64,000 nucleotides of DNA from Xanthomonas hortorum pv. pelargonii. Its GTDB lineage: Bacteria > Pseudomonadota > Gammaproteobacteria > Xanthomonadales > Xanthomonadaceae. The DNA lies in contig NZ_CP098604.1 of the NCBI RefSeq assembly GCF_024499015.1, positions 2,976,001 to 3,040,000 on the forward strand. The letters run 5' to 3'. This document shows positions 56,995-64,000 of this stretch, piece by piece. The notes beneath the pieces were generated by a model. It was not told the origin of the DNA. It ran no database searches and was given only the letters and a program-made list of their open reading frames with translations. Within the stretch, counting starts at the first letter, position 1; each line of letters starts with the position of its first letter. The position numbers were made by a program, and so were the translations under genes.

Positions 56995-57109
56995 TTGGCG
57001 GAGCCGGGAATCTTGTACTGACGATTGATCTTAGGAGTAAACTTCAGGTTCAGGGGTTTCAACGTCATAAAGGGAATCTGTATGAGTTTGCGATCAAGTG
57101 TGGCGTTAG

Positions 57110-58266
57110 GGAAGGTCTGAACAACGAGGCCTGAGAGTGCGGAATGTCGCATCGTTCCGGAGAGTCGCGTTTGGATTTTAGGATTTTCGCCATTTCTGGC
57201 GCTTTCCATGGGAATTCCCGGGTTACAGGCGCACGCTCCCCATGGCAGGCAGTAACTGCTTTCGCTTCATCCACAGATTGGAGAGCGCAAACAAGGTCAG
57301 CACGTGTGCGGTGTTCTTGGCCAGGCCGCGATAGCGGACCTTGGTGTAACCGAACTGGCGCTTGATCACCCGGAACGGATGCTCCACCTTCGCGCGCACG
57401 CTGGCCTTGAAGTGTTCCCAACGCTGTTCCCGAGCACGCTCGCGTTTGTTGCCGATGGCTTGCAGCGTCGAGGGCCTGGCGGCAATGAAAAATGCAGCCT
57501 TGCAGGTCTGCAGTTCTTCGCGTTTGTCCGCACCGGTGTAGCCGCTGTCGCCGAACACGCTGTCTTCTTTGCCATGCAGTAATGCGTGCGTCACCGTGAC
57601 GTCGGCGACATTGGCGGCTGTGCAATGGACGTGGTGCACCAGCCCGGAAAATTCATCCACGCCGATGTGCGCCTTCATCCCGAAATACCACTGATTGCCC
57701 TTCCTGGTCTGATGCATTTCAGGGTCGCGCGCGTGATCGGCGTTCTTGGTCGAACTGGGTGCAGCGATCAGCGTCGCATCGACGATCGTGCCCGACCGCA
57801 GGCTCTGGCCCTTGCGTGCCAGATGCGCGTTGACCGCGTCCAGCATCCGCGCGGCAAGGCCATGGGTCTCCAGCAGGCGCCGAAAGTTCAAAATCGTGGT
57901 CTCGTCCGGAACGTTGTCCAAGCCACCGAGCTGGGCAAACCTCCGCAAGATCGGGATCTCGTGCAACGCTTCTTCCATCGCCGGATCGCTCAACGCATAC
58001 CACTGCTGCAGCAAATGAATCCGCAACATCGTCGCCAGTGCGTATGGCTGTCGACCAGGGCGTCCCGACACCGGATAGTGCGGTGCGATCAGACCGAGCA
58101 AGTGCTGCCACGGAACGACCTGCTCCATCTCGGCCAGGAAGATCTCCCGGCGGGTCTGCTTGCGCTTGCCCAGGCCTTCAGCGTCGCCGAACGTCAGTTG
58201 CATGGATTACTCCTCAACATGAGGCGGGTAGTGTCGCGTATCTATGGTGCGTTGTTCAGAGCTTCC
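57110..58266 (-). mobile_element. IS5-family insertion sequence (IS1478-like)
   Basis: A complete 1157-base element. The terminal inverted repeats are GGAAGGTCTGAACAACG at 57110-57126 and its counterpart at 58250-58266 (one mismatch). It is flanked by the direct repeat TTAG (57106-57109 and 58267-58270), the target preferred by IS5 elements. It splits codon 10 of the amidase gene. The IS name is from memory of Xanthomonas IS1478 and needs a database check. Confidence 0.92.
57223..58203 (-). CDS. IS5-family transposase
   Basis: A 326-residue DDE transposase. An N-terminal region with ALATMLRIHLLQQWYALSDP and DETTILNFRRLLE (IS5 N-terminal domain) precedes the core. Catalytic residues appear in TIVDATLIAAP (Asp), SVFGDSGYTGADKR (Asp) and RAKVEHPFRVIKRQFG (Glu, in the Y-x-x-R...E...K environment). 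Full length and uninterrupted, so the element may be active. The gene lies antisense to the host amidase gene. Confidence 0.93.
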   Translation of the reverse strand: MQLTFGDAEGLGKRKQTRREIFLAEMEQVVPWQHLLGLIAPHYPVSGRPGRQPYALATMLRIHLLQQWYALSDPAMEEALHEIPILRRFAQLGGLDNVPDETTILNFRRLLETHGLAARMLDAVNAHLARKGQSLRSGTIVDATLIAAPSSTKNADHARDPEMHQTRKGNQWYFGMKAHIGVDEFSGLVHHVHCTAANVADVTVTHALLHGKEDSVFGDSGYTGADKREELQTCKAAFFIAARPSTLQAIGNKRERAREQRWEHFKASVRAKVEHPFRVIKRQFGYTKVRYRGLAKNTAHVLTLFALSNLWMKRKQLLPAMGSVRL

Positions 58267-59781
58267 TTAGCTTTTACGCTGACTGTTAATCTGGTTTTCT
58301 TTGTTGGAAACTCCTCGGCTGCTAATTCAGGGGGGCAGAAAGTGCGAGTGCGGTTGCAAGTCTGTCCAAGTCTGATCGCAGTCAACTGGAAAAGGATCTG
58401 ACGCAAGAAGCTCAAAGGATCGTGAAGAGGCTTCCACCCTTGGAGGGGCAGCTGTCTAACAAGCATGACGTTAGTGCGAGGTTTGACAGTGCGGGAAAAG
58501 TTCTGATTGTGGATCTTGGTCGTGATTACGTTCCAAAAATTAATGGTGCCGAATTTGAAGATAATTTGCATGCAATCTCGCGCTCATTGTTGCCGCTATT
58601 CGACGATGTGGTCACCATTGATGGGATTGAGTTTCGCTATAGCGGAAAGGATATCTATTACTATTTCCCAAAGGACTATAGGCCAAGTCCAGTTCAAAAG
58701 AAAACTGACGTAAAGCCAGTGGCGCTGCCCCAAGCGGCAGTGGCTGCTCAAAAGAAAGTGATGATTTCAGCGGGGCATGGTGCTTATTATCATTACGGTT
58801 ATAAAGATTGGCGGTATCAGCGAGATAACTTCAACGGGGTTGTTGAAGATTTGGTGACTCCGCCAATGTCCACCTATCTTTCACAGTTCTTGATTTCCAA
58901 TAGTAACGCGTTGACATCATTTGTCCGATCGCAGGATTCTACGATTCACGCTCCCAGTGGTCTTGAATGGTGGAAGGTCGCTTCGCGTTATTACTTGGCG
59001 AATAAGTATCCAGAGCTTACAGCTGTCTGGAATTCAAAATCTAAATCACCAAGGGAGGGTGACATAGAGCGGACCGAAGATCTTTATGCCAGGCCCTTGT
59101 TTGCAAACAATCAAAAAGTAGATGCACTCCTGCATGTCCATACCAATGGAGTAGCAGAGACAACGGCCCGGGGCTTCGGATTTTTACCAGACAGGGCGCG
59201 TTGAAGATAAGAAGTTTGCCGAAAGCGTTCATTGCTACATGAAGGAGGCAATTAGCACTACTCCGGGTTACGAGACATACCCTACCGGATCCGTAAATTT
59301 TGATGATAATGCAGAGACCCGTGAAGCTACAATGCCCAGCGTCATTGCGGAAGTGGGTTTTCACACAAATCCAGACGATCAACTTGCGCTTAAGGATCCA
59401 GTTTTCCAAAAAGCAGCGATGCGTGGATTTGAGAAGGGTTACCGCATGTATCAGGAAGGGAAAGCTTGTGAGCCTTTCCAGATAACAGAAACGCCAAATA
59501 TTAATTCTCCATTGAATAAATCATTTGATGTTCTCTCGCATTACAAAGGAAATCCGAGATTTCCAGTTAAAAGGGTTAGTAAGGCAACTAGCTGCCCAAG
59601 CGGTCTTACATGTGCGGGTAGTACTAAGAGCTTGACCGGTGCATCTCCTTTCAAGGTCCAAGGAAATTGCAACTACAACGGGACAGCACTCAAGAAGTTT
59701 CAGATGACTTGGGAGGTGATATTTACGGACGCGGATGGAGTAACGGCGAAAACGACATATGTGACGAACTGTGGTGCATGA

Positions 59782-59987
59782 TGGAATGCCTGCTGATTAA
59801 AATTTAAAAGTATTAAGTTTAGGTGCGAGGCCTGAATTTACTCGCTACACCCAGGTTTTATAATTAAAATTAATCTCGCGCGGAATGGCTTATTGCATTT
59901 TTTGCGGTATGCATTCGCTATCTACCGTAGCTGGCGTGATAGCTGCATTTCCAAGCCATGCACTTGATCTCTTGCTGGGTTTCTAAA
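59782..59987. other. AT-rich gap between the amidase and phage remnant
   Basis: About 200 AT-rich bases that belong to the accessory block. No gene seen. Confidence 0.5.
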
Positions 59988-60896
59988 TTAAGTGCTGCTT
60001 TCCAACTCAAGCGAAGTGACGAAGCCACCTAAACCGTTGACGCTGCGGGTTGTTTTTTGTAATCAGGCAACGTTGCCCATCGATGTCCGCCTTGAAGTCG
60101 CTAACCGTGAAGATTTGCTCTGGGAATAGATCCGCCCGGCCGATCGCGAGCGTGTAGTCAAGCTTCGCTAAGCCGCGTTTCATTCGCTCTAGCTCAGCGT
60201 GCGCATGTTGGCGTACCGTTGCCCCGTCGGCATACGGCTCGCCCAGGCGCTTGGCGTTGTGGTCACGTGCCCAGCAGCACCGACTGCCGCCGCGCCTTGC
60301 TTTTGTCTATCCAGTATGCTCACACGCCGGTGTAGGCATCGCGGTCGGCCACGGAGTAGTGGTGCTGGTTATCGGTCGCCGTGCTCCCGGCGCCGATTTG
60401 CGTAAAGACCAGCGCTCCTGCGTTCACCGTTTCCACCGCATCGAAGCGTTGCCCCAAGCGGGTGAGCAGATTCATGTCGCTCTCATTGGCTTGGTCGAGA
60501 TACGGCAGCTTGATGTTCGCCAGTGACTCGGCTACGCGGGGTGTTAAGCCATGCTCGCCGGCAAGCGTGTTCTGTACTGCAGCCAGCGTGGTGTTGTGCC
60601 AGCTGAGTTCGCGCGTGTGCGCACATTCGGTAGTCAGATCCGCACTACGCGCGCGCGGTGATGATGTCGGGCGAACCGCTGTATTCCACCTCGTCCACGA
60701 TGAAGGTGCCTTCGTCGATCAGGCCGGTGGCTTTCCAGCCCAGTGCAACGGCCAGGAGCACGGTGCGCTTGGATAGCGCCATCTTGCCGTCGTGGTAGTG
60801 GATCCGTAAATCCAGCTGGTCGGCTTCGCCGCCACGGCATTCGGTGAGGTCCGCGCCATCGAGCACCACGCGCCGCTTTGGAATCGGGTAACTCAT
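59988..60896 (-). pseudogene. Remnant of a P2-like phage late control protein D (tail) gene
   Basis: On the reverse strand the frame starts MSYPIPKRRVVLDGADLT, loses a short part, continues GGEADQLDLRIHYHDGKMAL and GWKATGLIDEGTFIVDEVEY. It then shifts frame at a GC run near 60645-60655. The next block reads SADLTTECAHTRELSWHNTT, GEHGLTPRVAESLANIKLPY and ESDMNLLTRLGQRF, and stops. A third block (HAHAELERMKRG, YTLAIGRADLFPEQIFTVSD) and a final LGGFVTSLELESST follow in other frames. All four are consecutive parts of gpD, a tail baseplate component. Several stops and shifts make it nonfunctional. Confidence 0.87.
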
Positions 60897-61198
60897 GCGG
60901 CGGTCGCCCAGGCCCGGCGTCGTCGGTGCGGCACAGGCAGCGCGCACGACCCTCGCCGTCCCGTTCGCGCCGTTGCAGCCCGCGCTGGACCGCGTTTCGA
61001 TACGGCTAGTGGCGTGGCATCGCTCGCCTTGCGGGGAAAAACGGTGCGCATGAAGGGAAGATGCCGAACCGAGCAATGACCGTGCTGCTTGGCGGTGAGC
61101 AGCAGTGGTGATGTCGATCGCTTCAGACCCACAGCTAGCCAAGGGTGATATCAGGGCGCACCGCTCGCGCTACCCATCGCTGCTGGATACCGCTGTTG
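60897..61198 (-). other. Possible phage tail gene remnant and spacer
   Basis: Directly upstream of the gpD remnant on the reverse strand, where P2-like phages encode gpU. Fragments such as RTVFPRKASDATP may be a broken gpU C-terminus, but I cannot show this. Otherwise no gene is supported. Confidence 0.3.
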
Positions 61199-61553
61199 GA
61201 TCACGCCGCCTGCAACGTATCCGGCAGCAACTCGCCGATGCGTGCCCGCACGCGTTCGGCATAGGTTGCCGAGGTGATCTGCGGCAGTTCGCGTAGCGCC
61301 TCGGCAATGGCGGCGCCGATGTCGTCTTCCGCGCGCGCGGCCTGCAGCTGACGATGCAACGCGGCAGCGGCGGGATTGCGTTGCAGCTGCAGGATGTCGA
61401 GTAGATACAGCCGTGCATTGGTGGCCGCACGCCGCCGCTGACGCTGCAAATCTTCTTCGGTCTGCTGCGCATCCGGCAGTTGCACGGGCGCAGCGGGCGT
61501 CGGCTCTGTCGCAGCGGACGTGCCAGGCATGCTGTCAGCCCCCGTAAAATTGA

Positions 61554-62710
61554 TCCAGCCATAACTAGAGGTCTCCGGGCACACTAGCCACCAAGGAGAC
61601 CAACGATGCGCAAGAGCAAGTTCACCGAAAGCCAGATTGTCGCCACGCTGAAGCAGGTTGAGGGCGGCCGCCAGGTCAAGGATGTATGCCGTGAGCTGGG
61701 TATTTCCGACGCGACGTACTACGTCTGGAAGTCCAAGTACGGTGGCATGGAGGCAGCTGATGTGCAGCGCCTTCGCGACCTGGAGACCGAGCACAGCAAG
61801 CTCAAACGCATGTATGCCGAGCTCGCGATGGAAAACCATGCATTGAAGGATGTCATCGCAAGAAAGCTGTAGACCCGGCGCATAAGCGCCCGCTTCTTGC
61901 CTGGCTCATCGAGCAGCATGGCTGGAGCGAGCGCCGGGCCTGTGCGGTGGTTGGCGTGGCGCGCTCGACTGCACGCTATCAGCGCCGTCCCGATCGGGAT
62001 GAGGAGGTCATTGCGCTGTTGTCCGAATTGGCCGAGCGTTTTCCCGAGCGTGGATTTGGAAAACTCTTTCAGATCATCCGCCGTCGCGGACATGTGTGGA
62101 ATCACAAAAGGGTCTGGCGCGTGTACTGCTTGATGAAACTCAATCAACGTCGCCGCAGCAGGCGCCGGGTCCCGACCCGTCATCCACAGCCGCTGGCATG
62201 CGGAGAGCGACCTAATGCTGGATGGTCGATCGACTTTATGTCCGATGCGCTGTGGGATGGTCGACGCTTCCGCACGTTCAATGTCATCGACGACTTCAGC
62301 CGGGAAGCCTTGGCGATCGAAGTGGACTTGAATCTTCCGGCCGCCCGCGTCATCCGCACCTTGGAGCGCATTGCAGCCTGGCGCGGCTATCCCGCTAAGC
62401 TTCGCCTGGACAATGGCCCAGAGTTTGTCGCATTAGCCTTGGCCGAGTGGGCCGAGCGCAAAGGCATCGCCTTGGACTTCATCGAGCCGGGGCGTCCAAT
62501 GCAAAACGGTTTTATCGAACGCTTCAACGGCAGCTACCGGCGCGGCGTGCTGGACATGCACATCTTCCGCACGCTGAGCGAGGTTCGCGAACAGACCGAA
62601 CACTGGCTGGCCGACTACAACCAGCAGATCCCGCACGACAGCCTGGGCGGGCTAACGCCCGCCGAGTTCCGTGATCAACATCAACCGCAGACCTCTAGTT
62701 TTGGCTGGCA
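61554..62710 (+). mobile_element. IS3-family (IS407-group) insertion sequence
   Basis: About 1157 bases. Inverted ends are CCAGCCATAACTAGAGGTCT at 61555 and the matching CCAGCCAAAACTAGAGGTCT on the reverse strand at 62708 (one difference). Flanking direct repeat TTGA or ATTGA (ending 61553 and 62714) is the target duplication; the exact tip is uncertain by one base. It carries two overlapping transposase genes in the usual orfA/orfB arrangement. Confidence 0.87.
61606..61872 (+). CDS. IS3-family OrfA
   Basis: An 88-residue helix-turn-helix protein ([40 protein letters not shown]) with the leucine-zipper tail [27 protein letters not shown] precedes the ATG. It ends just after the probable -1 frameshift site into orfB. 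Confidence 0.93.
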   Translation: MRKSKFTESQIVATLKQVEGGRQVKDVCRELGISDATYYVWKSKYGGMEAADVQRLRDLETEHSKLKRMYAELAMENHALKDVIARKL

Positions 62711-62714
62711 TTGA
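61860..62714 (+). CDS. IS3-family OrfB transposase (frameshift product)
   Basis: A 284-codon frame, -1 relative to orfA, joined at about AAGAAAGC (61860-61867). The rve/DDE core has [20 protein letters not shown] (Asp), [14 protein letters not shown] (Asp) and [17 protein letters not shown] (Glu). The TGA stop (62712-62714) is supplied by the flanking target sequence. Full length, so probably a competent transposase. Starts inside orfA; no own ribosome binding site. Confidence 0.9.
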   Translation, partial: KKAVDPAHKRPLLAWLIEQHGWSERRACAVVGVARSTARYQRRPDRDEEVIALLSELAERFPERGFGKLFQIIRRRGHVWNHKRVWRVYCLMKLNQRRRSRRRVPTRHPQPLACGERPNAGWSIDFMSDALWDGRRFRTFNVIDDFSREALAIEVDLNLPAARVIRTLERIAAWRGYPAKLRLDNGPEFVALALAEWAERKGIALDFIEPGRPMQNGFIERFNGSYRRGVLDMHIFRTLSEVREQTEHWLADYNQQIPHDSLGGLTPAEFRDQHQPQTSSFGWH

Positions 62715-63122
62715 ATTGCGGGGAGTCGACAATGCCACCCGCACCCGCACCCGCTTCACCCAGCTGCAGATATCCCATCGCACACAAGGTCTGCACCAGC
62801 GTGGCGGCATCGCCGCCCAGCAACTGGGCCAGCGTCGCCAGGTCGCGCTGCCCATCGGCCAGGATCAGCGCGCGTCGCTGCAGCAAGGTCAGGGGCTGCG
62901 GTGCGATTGCAGCGCAGTGACAGCGAGGTCGGTCTTGCGTGGGGTCATGGCGGCAGTCCTGCGAAGCCGTCAGCGTGACCGCAACCAATGAAGCGCCGAT
63001 GACATCGGCAAGACGCAATGGTCACACCGGCAATATGGTCACGCCGGTAATGGTCACAGCGTTCTGCACATCGCCGCGCTGCGCGCTGTGTAGGCTGTCG
63101 CGGACCCGGAAGGAATGCACGC

Positions 63123-63773
63123 ATGACATCCAGACTGCTTGGTTTGATGGGCGCACTGTTGTTACTGGCCGGCTGCAATCGCGCCGACGATTCCAAAATC
63201 ACTGTTGAGGCAGCTAACGCAGAGCACGCGTCTGTCCCCGCAGCCCCCAACGACCAGCCACCTGGTGAGGTGCCACCCGCCACCGCACCCGCCGGCTCGT
63301 TTCCGCCGCAATTGCGCCAGGACCCGGTCGCACTCGCGCGTCTGGATGGCTACGGCGATCTGCGTCTGGGCATGGATGCGGCGCAGGCGCGCGCTGCCTG
63401 GGGTGGCGACCTGCGCGGCGAGGCGGCAACCGATGGCGGCTGTTATCTGCTGCGGCCGCAATGGGCCGACGATGCGCGCCGCTTTGGTTTCATGTTCGAG
63501 GGCGACCACTTCGTGCGCTATCAGACCAGCGAGCCCAAGGAACTCGCACCCGGTGGCGGCAAGGTCGGCATGACGCTGACGCAGCTGCGCGCGCTGTATC
63601 CCGATGGCCTGACCGAGCAGCCGCACAGGTACATCCCCGGCGCGCTGAGCTTGCGCTTTGCCGATGCGGCGGCACAGTCGGCGCTGGTGTTCGAAACCGA
63701 TGCCCAGGGCAGGGTGACCAACTGGCGGGTAGGGCAGCTGCCGCAGGTGGATTATGTCGAAGGCTGTGGCTGA
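63123..63773 (+). CDS. Lipoprotein of unknown function
   Basis: A 216-residue exported lipoprotein. The lipobox LLLLAGC gives the lipidated Cys19. A Pro/Ala-rich linker (about 35-65) is followed by a compact domain: LDGYGDLRLGMDAAQARAAW, DGGCYLLRPQW, and LRFADAAAQSALVFETDAQG. The LG-M...A..WG pattern is seen in small periplasmic proteins without known function. ATG 63123 is preceded by AAGGAATG. A transcription unit on its own. Confidence 0.75.
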   Translation: MTSRLLGLMGALLLLAGCNRADDSKITVEAANAEHASVPAAPNDQPPGEVPPATAPAGSFPPQLRQDPVALARLDGYGDLRLGMDAAQARAAWGGDLRGEAATDGGCYLLRPQWADDARRFGFMFEGDHFVRYQTSEPKELAPGGGKVGMTLTQLRALYPDGLTEQPHRYIPGALSLRFADAAAQSALVFETDAQGRVTNWRVGQLPQVDYVEGCG

Positions 63774-63849
63774 AGCGCTTGCCGGATCGCGTTCGAACGC
63801 CTGGTGCCGCTCAGTCGATCACCCGCCTTTCGACGCCTCAGTTCAACGC

Positions 63850-64000
63850 CTAGTGCTGCTCCGACTCTGGCCCCAGATGCTGTTTCTCGGTTTCTTCGTT
63901 CTCGCCGACATCGCCCTGCACCTGCGGTAATCCTTCCTCCTGCATCTCGCCCTTGTTCGGCACTTCCGGGCGGTTTTCCATCATCAGCGACAGCGCCGCC
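63850..64000 (-). CDS. 3' end of an unknown gene (acidic C-terminus)
   Basis: The last 49 codons of a reverse-strand gene that enters from the right edge. The end is ENRPEVPNKGEMQEEGLPQV, then QGDVGENEETEKQHLGPESE, QH, strongly acidic and hydrophilic. The product cannot be named from this part. Confidence 0.6.
   Translation of the reverse strand, partial: AALSLMMENRPEVPNKGEMQEEGLPQVQGDVGENEETEKQHLGPESEQH

Larger units (their letters stand above)
57082..59781 (+). pseudogene. N-acetylmuramoyl-L-alanine amidase gene, broken by IS and two frameshifts
   Basis: Without the IS (57110-58266 plus one TTAG) the first codons read MSLRSSVALAFTLTVNLVFF, then VGNSSAANS: a complete signal peptide. ATG 57082 has AAAGGGAA upstream. 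A one-base gain in the six-G run (58330-58335) and a one-base loss in the five-T run (59181-59185) rejoin the frame to about 512 residues. The Amidase_3 domain has its zinc and catalytic residues: VMISAGHG, LLHVHTNGVAETTARGFGF and PSVIAEVGFHTNPDDQLAL. About 100 further residues of unknown type end in TTYVTNCGA. It should cut the amide link of peptidoglycan in the periplasm. The gene is AT-rich and probably foreign. Confidence 0.85.
61199..62948 (-). pseudogene. Hypothetical gene interrupted by an IS3-family element
   Basis: The N-terminal half lies right of the IS and the C-terminal half left of it. The first half reads LTLLQRRALILADGQRDLAT, GDAATLVQTLCAMGYLQLG and VDSPQFN. The second reads FTGADSMPGTS, QQTEEDLQRQRRRAATNARL and YAERVRARIGELLPDTLQAA. 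Removing the IS and one target copy gives an in-frame SPQFN-FTGAD junction. The natural start seems to be ATG 62948 (MTPRKTDLAVTALQSH, with AGGA upstream), but this requires one extra base in the four-G run 62892-62895. The intact protein would be helical, cytoplasmic and of unknown function. Confidence 0.7.

Noticed and set aside
55401..57209. A 602-residue reverse frame opposite hmgA
   Set aside because: Antisense shadow; hmgA is well supported by its motifs on the other strand.
57586..58401. A 271-residue + frame across the IS5 element
   Set aside because: Most of it is antisense to the transposase. Only the last part (from 58267) is real coding sequence of the broken amidase.
60897..61198. 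A gpU gene upstream of the gpD remnant
   Set aside because: Position fits P2-like order, but no stretch could be matched convincingly.

Overview
The window is a stretch of chromosome from a plant-associated gammaproteobacterium, almost certainly a Xanthomonas. The evidence is the high GC content, the tryptophan 2,3-dioxygenase with the family haem ligand at His55, the glycogen/trehalose cluster, and a textbook HrpX PIP-box (TTCGT-N15-TTCGT) in front of a myristoylation-type effector candidate. The species is not fixed by what I can see. No rRNA, tRNA or CRISPR array was recognised.

Layout. 1-12.5 kb is ordinary core: the start of a ribosome hibernation factor, an MscS-type channel, the periplasmic-glucan phosphoglycerol transferase OpgB, an ABC1/UbiB kinase, a DUF808 membrane protein, a Tat-exported GHL10 hydrolase and a GGDEF diguanylate cyclase. 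12.9-25.5 kb is a compact glycogen/trehalose cluster, glgA-glgB-treZ-malQ-treY-(DUF2934)-glgX. Most of its joints are ATGA overlaps. It makes, branches, trims and debranches alpha-glucan and turns it into trehalose. 25.5-31.2 kb holds small oxidoreductases, a run of 135-137 bp tandem repeats and two tandem VirK-family secreted proteins. 31.2-37.7 kb is an RND efflux system (outer-membrane factor, TetR regulator, adaptor, pump). Two matching 24 bp palindromic sites probably serve as TetR operators.

38-45.3 kb contains an RhlE-type helicase, the PIP-box-driven type III effector candidate, and a branched-chain 2-oxo acid dehydrogenase operon (E1 alpha, E1 beta, an SH3-domain protein, E2). 45.4-56.8 kb has a large ExeM/NucH-type secreted nuclease and genes for aromatic amino-acid breakdown: kynA, hppD with a divergent MarR regulator, and hmgA. 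Also here are a POT peptide transporter, a thioredoxin-like lipoprotein, and a DUF559 endonuclease gene bounded by about 42 bp inverted palindromic repeats.

57-63 kb is a decayed, partly AT-rich accessory block. An IS5-family element sits inside the signal-peptide codons of an N-acetylmuramoyl-L-alanine amidase gene that also carries two homopolymer frameshifts. Next come a P2-like phage gpD remnant and an IS3-family (IS407-type) element inside a hypothetical gene. The window ends with a lipoprotein gene and the 3' end of another gene.

The signals most worth following are the effector with its promoter, the DUF559/palindrome unit, the IS-interrupted amidase, and the SH3-domain protein built into the oxo-acid dehydrogenase operon.
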